From assembly GCF_049800955.1 (NCBI RefSeq), contig NZ_JBNAGA010000001.1:806001-870000 (forward strand): a stretch of 64,000 nucleotides of DNA. The letters run 5' to 3'. The translations under genes were made by a program, and so were the position numbers. Within the stretch, counting starts at the first letter, position 1. Every line of letters begins with the position of its first letter. Positions 42,466-51,738 of this stretch are shown here, piece after piece. Source of the DNA: JAKVBH01 sp049800955. GTDB lineage: Bacteria > Pseudomonadota > Alphaproteobacteria > Rhodobacterales > Rhodobacteraceae. Below the pieces are notes generated by a model. It did no database searches and was not told where the DNA came from. It was given only the letters and a program-made list of their open reading frames with translations.

Positions 42466-43713
42466 ATGGACGACAGAGCGCTCTTGCGCCGGGCCTTTGA
42501 AGCAGCGGTTGGCGCGGCAGATGCCCGCCAGGCCTTGGCGCCGCATCTCCCGGCGCGACCCGCAGGGCGCACGATTGTCATCGGCGCAGGCAAGGGAGCG
42601 GCCCAACTGGCTGCGGCCTTTGAAGAATTGTGGGATGCTCCTCTCGAGGGCGTTGTTGTGACGCGCTATGGCTACGCGGCGCCCTGCAAGCACATCCGCG
42701 TGATGGAAGCGGCCCATCCTGTGCCGGATGCTGCAGGGCTCAAAGCCAGTGATGCCCTGTTTGAAGCGGTGGCTGATCTGAGCGAGGACGATCTCGTGGT
42801 TGCTCTGGTCTGCGGTGGGGGGTCTGCATTGTTGCCTGCTCCTGCGGAAGGGCTCCGGTTTGAAGATGAGCAAGCATTGAACGAGGCGCTTTTGGCGTCG
42901 GGCGCGCCGATTGGCGCGATGAATGCCATTCGCAATTGTGCAAGCCGGATCAAGGGGGGACGGTTGGCGCGTGCGGCCTATCCAGCCAAGGTTGTCTCGC
43001 TCGTGGTCTCGGATGTACCGGGAGATGATCCGGCGCAGGTGGCCTCTGGGCCGACCGTGCCCGACACGCGCGGTTTGGCGGATGCAAAGGCGTTGATCAC
43101 AGCTTACGGCATAGATGTACCCGACCATATTGCGGCGGCACTGGCGGAGCCACCTCAGGCGGATGACCCGGTGTTTGCGCGCAACGACGTGCGCGTTATC
43201 GCGTCGGCTGGCTTATCGCTTGAGGCGGCGGCGGCGGTTTTCGAGGAGGCGGGTGTGCCAGCGGTCATCCTCTCGGATGCAATTGAGGGCGAAGCGCGCG
43301 ATATTGGGCTGATGCATGCGGCCATGGTGCGCGAGGCCTTGCGCCGGGGGCGGCCTTTCGCCCCACCTGTGGCGATCCTGTCGGGTGGTGAGACGACAGT
43401 CACACTGCGCGCAAAGGGCGGGCGCGGCGGGCGCAACACGGAGTTTCTGCTTTCGGCTGCGCGGGCGCTTGAGGGCGTCGCGGGGGTGACGGCGCTGGCG
43501 GCGGATACCGACGGGATTGATGGCTCAGAGGATAACGCGGGCGCCTTTGCGGACGGGACAAGTGCTGCCCGGATGCGGGCGGCGGGTGTCGACCCTGCAG
43601 GAGCTTTGGCGCGCCATGATGCTTGGGGCGCTTTTGAGGCTGCGGGTGATCTCTTTGTGCCGGGGCCTACAGGCACAAATGTGAACGATTTTCGCGCTTT
43701 CGTCTTGCGCTAG
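42466..43713 (+). CDS. Glycerate 2-kinase family protein (DUF4147/MOFRL)
   Basis: The 415-residue protein has the N-terminal DUF4147 domain (RTIVIGAGKGAAQLAAAFEE, HPVPDAAGLKASDALF, LVVALVCGGGSALLPAPAEG) and the C-terminal MOFRL domain (VAILSGGETTVTLRAKGGRGGRNTEF, AADTDGIDGSEDNAGAFADG, FVPGPTGTNVNDF). Family members phosphorylate D-glycerate to 2-phosphoglycerate and are often annotated TtuD/GckA. ATG 42466 follows GGGGGGA. Paired divergently with a tartronate-semialdehyde-reductase-like gene, it would complete a glyoxylate-to-glycolysis route. Confidence 0.9.
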   Translation: MDDRALLRRAFEAAVGAADARQALAPHLPARPAGRTIVIGAGKGAAQLAAAFEELWDAPLEGVVVTRYGYAAPCKHIRVMEAAHPVPDAAGLKASDALFEAVADLSEDDLVVALVCGGGSALLPAPAEGLRFEDEQALNEALLASGAPIGAMNAIRNCASRIKGGRLARAAYPAKVVSLVVSDVPGDDPAQVASGPTVPDTRGLADAKALITAYGIDVPDHIAAALAEPPQADDPVFARNDVRVIASAGLSLEAAAAVFEEAGVPAVILSDAIEGEARDIGLMHAAMVREALRRGRPFAPPVAILSGGETTVTLRAKGGRGGRNTEFLLSAARALEGVAGVTALAADTDGIDGSEDNAGAFADGTSAARMRAAGVDPAGALARHDAWGAFEAAGDLFVPGPTGTNVNDFRAFVLR

Positions 43714-43775
43714 GGCGCGGCGTCCGGGGATGCTAGGGCCTTGCAGGCGCAGCAGAGCGCGGTCAGTGTAGCGCC

Positions 43776-44510
43776 ATGATGTTGCGAATTGTCATGTGCT
43801 TGTGTCTTTTGCCCGGCCTGTTGCGCGCGGAGGGTGTCACGGTCTTTGCAGCGGCGTCTTTGAAAACGGCGTTGGAAGAGATCGCCGCCGATTTTGAGGG
43901 CGCAGTGACGTTTTCCTTTGCGGGCTCTTCGGTGTTGGCGCGTCAGGTTGCAGCGGGCGCGCCTGCGGATGTGGTGATGCTGGCCAATGTGACATGGATG
44001 GATTGGCTGGCCGGGCAGAACGCGATTGTGCCGGAGACACGGCGCGATCTCCTGGGCAATCGTCTGGTGCTGGTGGCCAATAGCGCAGAGCCGCCCGGGC
44101 GCGCGTTTGATCTTCTCAAAGGCGGTGACGTGTTCTCTGGCTATAGAATGGCCATGGGTCTCGTGGAAGCTGTGCCCGCGGGCATCTATGGACGTCAGGC
44201 GCTTGTGTCCTTAGGCCTTTGGGAGAGCGTGCGGGATGATATTGTGCAGACAGACAACGTGCGCGCGGCCCTTGCTCTCGTGGCCTTGGGAGAAGTGCCT
44301 TTGGGTATTGTCTACGCGTCGGATGCACAGGCTGAACCGCGCGTTATGATCCTCGCGGAATTTCAGGCCGACAGCCATGATCCCATCGTCTATCCCGCCG
44401 CTTTGACAGACGGGGCTGGAAAACAGGCTGCCCGCTTTCTGGACTACCTGTCCAGCGCCGAGGCCCGGCGTGTTTTTGAGGACCATGGTTTCGCGGTGCC
44501 AACGCCGTGA
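43776..44510 (+). CDS. modA: Molybdate ABC transporter substrate-binding protein
   Basis: The 244-residue periplasmic binding protein has a signal peptide (MLRIVMCLCLLPGLLRAEG) followed by the ModA pattern VTVFAAASLKTALEEIAADF, TFSFAGSSVLARQVAAGAPADVVMLA, and VALGEVPLGIVYASDA near the C-terminus. It binds molybdate (or tungstate) and delivers it to ModBC. Its stop overlaps the modB start by four bases. There is no ModE-like site obvious upstream. Confidence 0.93.
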   Translation: MMLRIVMCLCLLPGLLRAEGVTVFAAASLKTALEEIAADFEGAVTFSFAGSSVLARQVAAGAPADVVMLANVTWMDWLAGQNAIVPETRRDLLGNRLVLVANSAEPPGRAFDLLKGGDVFSGYRMAMGLVEAVPAGIYGRQALVSLGLWESVRDDIVQTDNVRAALALVALGEVPLGIVYASDAQAEPRVMILAEFQADSHDPIVYPAALTDGAGKQAARFLDYLSSAEARRVFEDHGFAVPTP

Positions 44511-45196
44511 GCTGGCTGGGCCCTGAGGAATGGCAGGCGGTTGCGCTGTCGCTTCGGGTGTCGCTCTGGGCAACGCTCTGCTCGCTCCCGTTGGGGATTT
44601 TCACGGGCTATGCCCTGGCGCGCTGGTCTTTTCCGGGCAAGCAAGTCCTCAATGCGCTGGTGCATTTGCCGCTCATCCTGCCGCCCGTGGTTACGGGCTA
44701 TTTGCTTCTCTTGGGCTTTGGGGCGCGTGGGCCCATTGGGGCGTTTCTTGGCGAGTTTGGCATTGTCTTTGCCTTTCGCTGGACCGGCGCGGCCTTGGCG
44801 GCGGCCGTCATGGCATTTCCGCTCATGGTGCGCGCGATCCGGCTTTCGATCGAGGCGATTGATCCGCGCCTCGAGGAAGCCGCCGCGACACTGGGGGCGT
44901 CCAAAGGACGTGTCTTTTTACGCGTGACCCTGCCGCTTGCGCTGCCCGGCATTCTCACGGGAAGCATCCTCGCCTTCGCCAAAGCGATGGGCGAGTTTGG
45001 TGCAACCATAACCTTTGTGGCCAATATCCCGGGACAGACGCAAACGGTGCCCACGGCGATCTACGCCTTTCTTCAGGTGCCCGGTGGGGAGGCGCAGGCC
45101 TTGCGTCTGGTCATCCTGTCTGTGGCCATTGCGCTGGGCGCGTTGCTCATCTCGGAGCTGCTCGCACGCCGCGTGGCGCGGAGGCAGGGCGCATGA
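44507..45196 (+). CDS. modB: Molybdate ABC transporter permease
   Basis: The 229-residue inner-membrane permease has five to six hydrophobic segments and the ABC permease EAA loop (EEAAATLGASKGRVFLRVTLPLALPGILTGSILAFAKAMGEFGAT). The molybdate-specific GEFGATITFVANIPGQTQT segment is present. The GTG start overlaps modA and the stop overlaps modC, so the three are one operon. Confidence 0.94.
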   Translation: MSWLGPEEWQAVALSLRVSLWATLCSLPLGIFTGYALARWSFPGKQVLNALVHLPLILPPVVTGYLLLLGFGARGPIGAFLGEFGIVFAFRWTGAALAAAVMAFPLMVRAIRLSIEAIDPRLEEAAATLGASKGRVFLRVTLPLALPGILTGSILAFAKAMGEFGATITFVANIPGQTQTVPTAIYAFLQVPGGEAQALRLVILSVAIALGALLISELLARRVARRQGA

Positions 45197-46269
45197 GCCT
45201 TTCGGTTCGCTTTACCCACCGCTTTGAGAGCGTCGCGCTTGACATAGCCTTTGACGCCCCGCCCGGTGTGACCTGTCTCTTCGGGCCTTCGGGCTCCGGC
45301 AAAACCAGCGTGATCCGGGCTGTGGCAGGGCTCTTGCGCCCGGATCAGGGGGAAATCCGCGTCCAAGAGCACGTGTTGATGGATGCGCAGCGTTTTTTGC
45401 CACCGCACAAACGCGGACTGGGCTACGTGTTTCAGGATCACCGCTTGTTTCCGCACCTCAACGTCGCGCAGAACCTGGCTTTCGGCGCACGCTATGCCCC
45501 CAAGGATGCGCCTGAGATGGCGCAGGACAAGGTGGTTGATATGCTGGGGATCGGCGGGCTTTTGGAGCGTCGGCCCAGTGCTCTATCGGGCGGGGAAGCG
45601 GCGCGCGTGGCCATCGGGCGTGCCTTGCTGGCGCGGCCCCGAATGATCCTCGCCGATGAGCCGCTGGCCTCACTTGACGGGGCGCGCAAGGCCGAGATCC
45701 TGCCCTATTTCGAAATGCTGCGCGACGAGGTGGATATCCCGGTTCTCTATGTGACCCATGCCATGGGGGAAGTGGCGCGTCTGGCCACAACCGTCGTGGC
45801 GCTGGAGGGGGGGCGTGTTCAAAAAGTGGGCCCGGCGCTCGCGGTTCTGTCTGATCCAATGGTGACGCCCGCGGGCCCGCGGGCGGCAGGGGCTGTCATC
45901 GAGGCGCGGCTGGTGCGGCACCATGCGGATGGGTTGAGCGAACTTGAGGCAGGCGGCGTGGCATTGTTCCTGCCCGCCGTTCGGGCAAATCCCGGGGCAA
46001 AGCTGCGCGTCCGGATTGCGGCGCAGGACGTGATTTTGTCTTCACGCCCGCCAGAAGGGCTCTCCGCGCTCAATGTCATTCCAGCCCATGTTTTGTCTCT
46101 GCGCACGGGGCAGGGGCCGGGCGCCTTGGTGAGCTTGCAAAGCACGGCAGGGCGGCTTCTCGCTCGTGTTACCGCGCGCTCGGCCCAGGCCATGGGGCTC
46201 GCGGAAGGCCATGCGGTTTGGGCAGTGGTGAAATCGGTCTCTGTCGCGCCGGAGGACGTGGGCCAATAA
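45193..46269 (+). CDS. modC: Molybdate ABC transporter ATP-binding protein
   Basis: The 358-residue ATPase has Walker A FGPSGSGKTSVIRAVAG, the signature LSGGEAARVAIGRAL, and Walker B RMILADEPLASLD with the following switch His (YVTHAMGE). A C-terminal TOBE/Mop molybdate-binding domain spans about residues 290-350 (LSALNVIPAHVLSLRTG...GRLLARVTARSAQAMGLAEG). It powers molybdate import through ModB and overlaps modB by four bases. Confidence 0.94.
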   Translation: MSLSVRFTHRFESVALDIAFDAPPGVTCLFGPSGSGKTSVIRAVAGLLRPDQGEIRVQEHVLMDAQRFLPPHKRGLGYVFQDHRLFPHLNVAQNLAFGARYAPKDAPEMAQDKVVDMLGIGGLLERRPSALSGGEAARVAIGRALLARPRMILADEPLASLDGARKAEILPYFEMLRDEVDIPVLYVTHAMGEVARLATTVVALEGGRVQKVGPALAVLSDPMVTPAGPRAAGAVIEARLVRHHADGLSELEAGGVALFLPAVRANPGAKLRVRIAAQDVILSSRPPEGLSALNVIPAHVLSLRTGQGPGALVSLQSTAGRLLARVTARSAQAMGLAEGHAVWAVVKSVSVAPEDVGQ

Positions 46270-46272
46270 GGC

Positions 46273-47055
46273 CTAGCCGCCCATACAAGCATTATGCCAG
46301 TCCGACGCCCGGACATCTTCAATAATCCGTCTGAGTGTCTTCTCAGTGATTTGCCCCTGCACAATGGTGTGGCCAACAACAAGTGCGGGTGTGCCCACAA
46401 AACGCAGGGCGGAGGCTACAGCAGCGCTCACAGCGAGCTCCCGCGCGAGGCCCGGGCTTTGTATGTCGCGCAAGAGGCGGTTGTGATCGAGGCCCAGATC
46501 GCGGCTGAAGTCTTCCAGAAACTGTGGGCTGTCGCGAAAGCGGATCCGCATGAGCCGGGCATGGGCCGCCACATAGGCGTCTTGCCGTTTCGCTGCGAGC
46601 GCCAGTTTGGCCGCGCCATTGGACATGTCGCTCAAAATGGGCATCTCGTGCCATGCAACGGCCAGTGTGTCGGGAGAGCGCGCCACGAGATCGGCGATCT
46701 GTTCCGTTTGAACGCGGCAAAACGGACAGAAATAATCCGAGAAAGACGCAATGGGCACCTGATCAGGCGTCAGCGTCAACGTGCCGTAAAGCGCCGCGCA
46801 GGGCGCGCGGAGCACATCTGCACGCATCCTGTCCTTCGCGGCCCGGGTCGAGGGCGCGTCGGGCGCGCTGAGCCCGACCAACGGATCAAAGGCACCGGAG
46901 CTGCTGCCCCCTTGAAGGCGCCGAAACCCGGCCGGTGCTGCCAGGGGTTCGTAGACGAGGCTCTGGGGCCAGTTCAAAACAGCTGCGCGCAGACCGGCAT
47001 AGCCCAGACCAAGGCCTGCCAGCGTCAGGATCGTGCGGCGTGATTTGGGCGTCAT
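46273..47055 (-). CDS. DsbA-family thiol:disulfide oxidoreductase, exported
   Basis: The 260-residue protein has a twin-arginine-like signal (SRRTILTLAGLGLGYAGL) and a thioredoxin fold with a DsbA-like helical insertion. The active-site motif is CPFC (SFSDYFCPFCRVQTEQI) and the cis-Pro loop is FVGTPALVVG. Such proteins act in periplasmic disulfide formation or isomerisation. The gene converges with modC, whose stop is three bases away, so the two transcription units meet there. Confidence 0.88.
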   Translation of the reverse strand: MTPKSRRTILTLAGLGLGYAGLRAAVLNWPQSLVYEPLAAPAGFRRLQGGSSSGAFDPLVGLSAPDAPSTRAAKDRMRADVLRAPCAALYGTLTLTPDQVPIASFSDYFCPFCRVQTEQIADLVARSPDTLAVAWHEMPILSDMSNGAAKLALAAKRQDAYVAAHARLMRIRFRDSPQFLEDFSRDLGLDHNRLLRDIQSPGLARELAVSAAVASALRFVGTPALVVGHTIVQGQITEKTLRRIIEDVRASDWHNACMGG

Positions 47056-47158
47056 GCGCGCGCGGAGGTAATGCGTTGGGTCATAGCGCAGATGTGCCCG
47101 GGCAGGGCGATGCCTGTCCAGTCACGTTTCTTTGACGCAGGGCGCATTTGGCGGCGCA

Positions 47159-48625
47159 TCAATCGCGCAATACCGCCTCGGCCTCGATTTCGACCCGATA
47201 CCCGCCGATGAGCCCCGCCACGACCACAAGCGTATTGGCGGGTTTGATCTCGCCAAAGATACGTCCATGGGCGCGGGAGATGGCCTCCACATCGGCTTCG
47301 TCAACAATGTAGATCCGCGTGCGCACGACATCTTCCGCGCTGGCCCCGAAAGCCGCAAGCGCGGCGAGGATCTTGTCGATCACATAGGTCGTCTGCGCGC
47401 CCGCGTCCTGCGGGGCAACGATCCGGTCCACACCGGCGGTCGCTGTCGTGCCGGACACGAGAATGCGCGGCCCTACTTTTTGCGCGCGGGCGTAGCCTGC
47501 AACGTCTTCCCATTCCGAGCCGCTGAGCACGTGTTCGCCACCGGGCCGATGGATCGTCGGTTGCGCCTGATGGGGCAAAGGCATGGTATCGAGATGGTGG
47601 CTGAGATCGCCGGAGGCGGTCAGGAACGGTGGTTTGCGATACTCATCGCCGCAATCCCCGGGCACGGGCGTTGTCAGCGCAAAGGCCTCCTCGAGCCGGG
47701 CATGATCCTCCGCGTCAAGGGCAAAGCCAAAGAGCTTGAGATTGTCCTCGGCATGGTTGCGCTCTCCCAGACGCGCGCCCACGATCACACCGGCGACGCT
47801 GGCGTGCTCCAGTACCCAGCGCGTTGCGACATTGGCGATGGACACGGCGTGTTTGCGGGCGATCTCATCGGCGGCACGCAGCAAAGCTTGAAACGGCGCC
47901 CAGCCTCCCGTGACGTCGATGAAGCGCTTGTATTTCATCTTGGACCAATCACCGATCTCAGCGGGTTCTTCCGCGTTCAGCCAACGCTCCGAGAGGAAAC
48001 CGCCGCAGAGCGTGCCATAGGCCAGAAGCTTTGAATTGCCCTGCGTGCAGAGCGCGGATAGGGCACCGGCTGCACGGCGATCGATCAGGGAAAAGGAGAT
48101 CTGATTGCTGACCAGCGGAATGCCATCGCTCAGCGCGAGCGCCAAATGGGCCGCATCGAAATTCGTCACACCGATCTCAGCGATCAGCCCTTCGTCGCGC
48201 AGCGCTGCCAGTTCGTGCAGCGCATCCAGCCATGCAGGGTGTTGAAAGCTCCACCAATGAAACTGCAGCAGATCGACACAGCTAACGCCCAGCCGCTCCA
48301 GCCTCTCTTCAACGCCCGCGCGTACCACATCCCGGCTCATCTCGCCGGGCGAAGGACACCATTTGGTGAAGGCCAGAGGGCGTGGTGCGCCACCCCGCGC
48401 GAGCAGGCGGCCCGCAATGATCTCGGACGTGCCGTAATGGTCGGCCATGTCGAAGGTATCAAAGCCGTGGCGGGTGTAGTCTGCGAGCCAATCCGCGCCG
48501 GTTTCGGGATCAAGGAGTGTGCCGTGCCGCTCGATATCGGCCACCTGCCACAGGCCGGTCAGGACACGTGAAATCTCAAGCCTGTCTGAGAGCGCGAACC
48601 GCTCCGGGCGCAAGGGGGTCATCAT
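47159..48625 (-). CDS. Aldo/keto reductase-RidA fusion protein
   Basis: The 488-residue protein has an N-terminal aldo/keto reductase domain (about residues 15-345) with the catalytic Asp/Tyr in FDTFDMADHYGTSE, the Lys in LAFTKWCP, and the cofactor end VAGVIVGARLGERNHAEDNL. The C-terminal domain (about 365-488) is RidA/YjgF-like: VSGTTATAG, TYVIDKILAALAAFGASAEDVVRTRIYIVD and NTLVVVAGLIGGYRVEIEAEA. RidA hydrolyses reactive enamine/imine intermediates. ATG 48623-48625 is the start; the frame is open upstream. It is divergent from a second, paralogous aldo/keto reductase operon. Confidence 0.88.
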   Translation of the reverse strand: MMTPLRPERFALSDRLEISRVLTGLWQVADIERHGTLLDPETGADWLADYTRHGFDTFDMADHYGTSEIIAGRLLARGGAPRPLAFTKWCPSPGEMSRDVVRAGVEERLERLGVSCVDLLQFHWWSFQHPAWLDALHELAALRDEGLIAEIGVTNFDAAHLALALSDGIPLVSNQISFSLIDRRAAGALSALCTQGNSKLLAYGTLCGGFLSERWLNAEEPAEIGDWSKMKYKRFIDVTGGWAPFQALLRAADEIARKHAVSIANVATRWVLEHASVAGVIVGARLGERNHAEDNLKLFGFALDAEDHARLEEAFALTTPVPGDCGDEYRKPPFLTASGDLSHHLDTMPLPHQAQPTIHRPGGEHVLSGSEWEDVAGYARAQKVGPRILVSGTTATAGVDRIVAPQDAGAQTTYVIDKILAALAAFGASAEDVVRTRIYIVDEADVEAISRAHGRIFGEIKPANTLVVVAGLIGGYRVEIEAEAVLRD

Positions 48626-48779
48626 GAAATCGTCCGATCTTTCAAGAGGGTGCGGCCTGTTGTGGCGCGATTGGCACTTGAGACCCGCACGATATCCGAT
48701 AACCTGTTGCTGACAAGACCATGTCTTGGGGCAGTGGGCGGTGCGCAGCGCGATGTGCCGGACTTGAGCGGAGTGGTGG

Positions 48780-49157
48780 ATGAACGCAAACAACGACCGG
48801 GACGGGTTCTGGCTCTATGATCTTGAAGTCGAGACGGTCCTGGACGGACGCACGCCGGTGTGCCGTCATGTTGAGGGGGACCGCTTTCGCGTGGAGGGGG
48901 AAACACTCGTTTTTGAACCGGGTGCCCGCGTGTCGATGTATGCGTTGAGCGCGCTTCTGCCCCTGTTGCCTGCAAAGCAGCGCATGACCGATCCCAATGA
49001 CTGGATGAGCACGGACGCGGAAATTGCCTGCCCGGATCCCCATTGCGGCGGTCGCTTCCGCATCACGCGCGGCGAGAAGCGCTGGTTCAGCCATGCCGCC
49101 ACCACGGGCCGACCGGACATGCGTGGCACACCCTATTGGCAGTCGGAGAGCCCATGA
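48780..49157 (+). CDS. TIGR04076 family protein
   Basis: The 125-residue protein has no named function. Visible features are GDRFRVEGETLVFEPG, YALSALLPLLPAKQR, DWMSTDAEIACPDPHCGGRFRITR with three Cys-like ligands (CPDPHC), and a charged end. The pattern matches the TIGR04076 family, which often neighbours aldo/keto reductases. Its stop overlaps the ATG of the following aldo/keto reductase (ATGA), so it opens the operon. Confidence 0.75.
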   Translation: MNANNDRDGFWLYDLEVETVLDGRTPVCRHVEGDRFRVEGETLVFEPGARVSMYALSALLPLLPAKQRMTDPNDWMSTDAEIACPDPHCGGRFRITRGEKRWFSHAATTGRPDMRGTPYWQSESP

Positions 49158-50230
49158 CAGTTGAAACAGCGGAATTGCGCCCGGGCTATCATATCTCCCG
49201 GGTCATCAAGGGCGGTTGGCAATTGGCCGGTGATCATGGCGCGGTGGATCGCGCCGCGGCGATTGCAGATATGGAGGCCTTTCTGGAGGCGGGGATTACC
49301 ACGTTCGACTGCGCGGATATCTATGTCGGCGTTGAGGAGATGATCGGGTCCTTCATTGCGGATGTGCGCGCTAGACGCGGGAGCAGCATGGCCGACAAGG
49401 TCAAGGTTCATACCAAGCTTGTGCCCGATCTGAGCCTGCTTGAGAACATTCGCGAAAGCGATGTAGAGGCCATTGTGGATCGCTCGCTCAAACGGTTGCA
49501 GGTGGATCGGCTCGATCTCGTGCAGTTTTATTGGTGGGATGTGTCGCTGGGCGATCCACGCGTTGGCATGGCGGCCCTCAAGGCCTGTCAGGAGAAGGGC
49601 AAGATCGCGCATCTTGGTGTCACAAACTGGGATGTGGTGGAGACACAGCCCTTTCTGGATGCGGGCTTCGATGTCGTCTCAACGCAGGTGCAGTATTCCT
49701 TGCTTGATCGCCGCGCGGAGCAAACGCTTGTGCCCTGGGCTGCGGCGCGCGACGTGCATCTTCTGTGCTACGGCACGCTGGCGGGCGGCTTTTTGACAGA
49801 GACCTGGCTCGGCGCGCCCGATCCGGGATATGCTTTTGAAAACAGAAGCTTGGTAAAGTATCGCCTGATCATTGACGAGTTCGGCTCCTGGGAGACGTTT
49901 CAGGCCTTGCTGGCCACGTTGAAAGCCATCGGAGACAAACATGCCGTGTCCTTGGCCTCCGTGGCAACCCGTTGGGTGCTGGATCGCCCGCAGGTCAGTG
50001 CGGGCATCGTTGGTGCGCGCTATGCACGGCATTTGCCCAAGACGCTCGAGGTTTTTGACGTGCGCCTTGATCCGGAGGATTACGCAACGATTGACGCGAT
50101 TTTGGCGAAGGCGCCGGGGCCGCAGGGGCCGGTGTTTGGCCTCGAGAGGGATCGCAATGGCCGGCATGGTCGGATCATGAAGTATAACCTTAATACCAAG
50201 CCCGACGACAAGGTGCTCGGGAGTGGCTGA
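49154..50230 (+). CDS. Aldo/keto reductase
   Basis: The 358-residue NADPH-dependent reductase has GITTFDCADIYVGVEEMIG (catalytic Asp and Tyr), HTKLVP (Lys), LVQFYWWDVS, IAHLGVTNWDVVE and the C-terminal cofactor segment VSAGIVGARYARHLPKTLEVF. It is a paralogue of the reductase domain of the divergent fusion gene (both share QF(H/Y)WW and the RWVL...GARY/L end). It overlaps livG by eight bases. Substrate unknown; the coupling to a transporter suggests it acts on the imported compound. Confidence 0.9.
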   Translation: MTVETAELRPGYHISRVIKGGWQLAGDHGAVDRAAAIADMEAFLEAGITTFDCADIYVGVEEMIGSFIADVRARRGSSMADKVKVHTKLVPDLSLLENIRESDVEAIVDRSLKRLQVDRLDLVQFYWWDVSLGDPRVGMAALKACQEKGKIAHLGVTNWDVVETQPFLDAGFDVVSTQVQYSLLDRRAEQTLVPWAAARDVHLLCYGTLAGGFLTETWLGAPDPGYAFENRSLVKYRLIIDEFGSWETFQALLATLKAIGDKHAVSLASVATRWVLDRPQVSAGIVGARYARHLPKTLEVFDVRLDPEDYATIDAILAKAPGPQGPVFGLERDRNGRHGRIMKYNLNTKPDDKVLGSG

Positions 50231-50996
50231 GCCCATCCTTGCCACGCGGGACCTGTCTATTTCCTTTGGCGCGCTGAAGGCGGTCGACGATGTGACGCTG
50301 GAGATTGAGCGCGGCGCGATCACAGGGTTGATCGGGCCCAATGGCGCGGGCAAATCGACCCTGTTCAATCTCCTGACCGGCACGCTCAGGCCCGACAGCG
50401 GAGCTGTGCGCTTGCAGGGACGGGATGTGACGGGTCACGCGCCAGACAAGCTTTTTGCGCAAGGCCTCGGGCGGACCTTTCAGATCCCCAAGCCTTTCGC
50501 GCGCATGAGCGTTCTGGAAAACGTCATGCTGGCGCCGTTGGATCAGGTGGGCGAGCGCATTGCCGGGCCTTTTCTGAGCCGCAAGCGGATGCGGGCGCAA
50601 GAGCGCGCCATTCGCGATAAAGCACTGGAGGTTCTCGATTTTGTCACCCTGAGCGCCTTGGCCGATCATCCGGCGGGGCAGATCTCGGGCGGACAAATGA
50701 AATTGCTGGAGCTTGCCCGGATCCTGATGGGAGACCCGGAGGTGATCTTGCTGGATGAGCCCGCCGCAGGCGTGAACCCGGTGCTGACACAAACGCTGAT
50801 TGGCAAGATCAAGGAGCTTAACCGGAGCGGAACGACCTTTGTGATCATCGAGCATGATATGGACTTCGTCATGCATCATTGTGCGCCCGTGATTGCGCTG
50901 GCGGAGGGGCGTGTCATCTTTCAGGGCAGCCCGGAGGAGGCCTTGGCCAATCCGACTTTGCTCGATGCCTATCTGGGAGCGCAGGTCGATGGCTGA
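50223..50996 (+). CDS. livG: LIV-type ABC transporter ATP-binding protein (LivG-like)
   Basis: The 257-residue ATPase has Walker A GPNGAGKSTLFNLLTG, the LivG-type Q-loop region GRTFQIPKPFARMSVLENVML, the signature QISGGQMKLLELARILMG and Walker B VILLDEPAAGVNP with EHDMDFV. The GTG start at 50223 overlaps the aldo/keto reductase gene and its stop overlaps livF. It belongs to the HAAT family of transporters of branched-chain amino acids or other substrates. Confidence 0.93.
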   Translation: MAEPILATRDLSISFGALKAVDDVTLEIERGAITGLIGPNGAGKSTLFNLLTGTLRPDSGAVRLQGRDVTGHAPDKLFAQGLGRTFQIPKPFARMSVLENVMLAPLDQVGERIAGPFLSRKRMRAQERAIRDKALEVLDFVTLSALADHPAGQISGGQMKLLELARILMGDPEVILLDEPAAGVNPVLTQTLIGKIKELNRSGTTFVIIEHDMDFVMHHCAPVIALAEGRVIFQGSPEEALANPTLLDAYLGAQVDG

Positions 50997-51738
50997 TCCG
51001 GTTGTCCAGGCTAGGCCCGTATTGCAGGCCAAAACCGTGACAGCGGGTTATGTGCCCGATCTGCCGATCCTGCGCGATGTGACGCTTGATGTGCGCCCCA
51101 ATCAGGTGACGCTGATCATCGGGCCCAATGGTGCGGGCAAATCCACGTTGATCAAAGCCATCGCGGGTCTGCTGCCTGTCAGCAACGGTGAGATCGTGCT
51201 CGACGGGCGCGACATCACCAACATTCGCACCGATCAGTTGAAGGCGCAGGGCATTGCCTATGTGCCTCAAACGGACAATTGCTTCCGCAGTCTGACCATC
51301 CGGCAAAACCTTGATCTGGCCTTGCGACAGGCCGGGGCGGAGGCGGCTGCGAGGCTGGATCAGCTCTTTGCGCAATTCCCTGCGCTTGCAGCCAAGCAGC
51401 GCGACAAGGCGGGCACGCTGTCTGGCGGGCAACGGCAGTTTCTGGCGATTGCCATGGCGCTCGCGTCCAAGCCGAAGCTTGTTTTGATGGATGAGCCCTC
51501 CGCCGGGCTGTCACCCAAGGCTGCACAAGAAGTGTTGGAGCATGCGCGCGGCCTGACGGCGCGGGATGTCTCCATTCTGCTCGTGGAGCAGAACGTCAAT
51601 CAGGCGCTCCGGCTTGCGGATCATTGCTATATTCTGGCGGAAGGGCGCAACCAGATCGACGGGCCAGCGGCGGATCTGCGAGACAACAAGATCGTGGGCG
51701 AGATTTATCTTGGCAAACGGCGGGAGGGCACGGCCTGA
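50989..51738 (+). CDS. livF: LIV-type ABC transporter ATP-binding protein (LivF-like)
   Basis: The 249-residue ATPase has Walker A GPNGAGKSTLIKAIAG, the Q-loop YVPQTDNCFRSLTIRQNL, the signature TLSGGQRQFLAIAMAL and Walker B LVLMDEPSAGLSP followed by LLVEQNVNQAL. ATG 50989 (MADPVVQARPVLQAKTVTAGY) is preferred, eight bases inside the end of livG; the frame is open upstream. Its TGA overlaps the livH ATG. Confidence 0.93.
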   Translation: MADPVVQARPVLQAKTVTAGYVPDLPILRDVTLDVRPNQVTLIIGPNGAGKSTLIKAIAGLLPVSNGEIVLDGRDITNIRTDQLKAQGIAYVPQTDNCFRSLTIRQNLDLALRQAGAEAAARLDQLFAQFPALAAKQRDKAGTLSGGQRQFLAIAMALASKPKLVLMDEPSAGLSPKAAQEVLEHARGLTARDVSILLVEQNVNQALRLADHCYILAEGRNQIDGPAADLRDNKIVGEIYLGKRREGTA

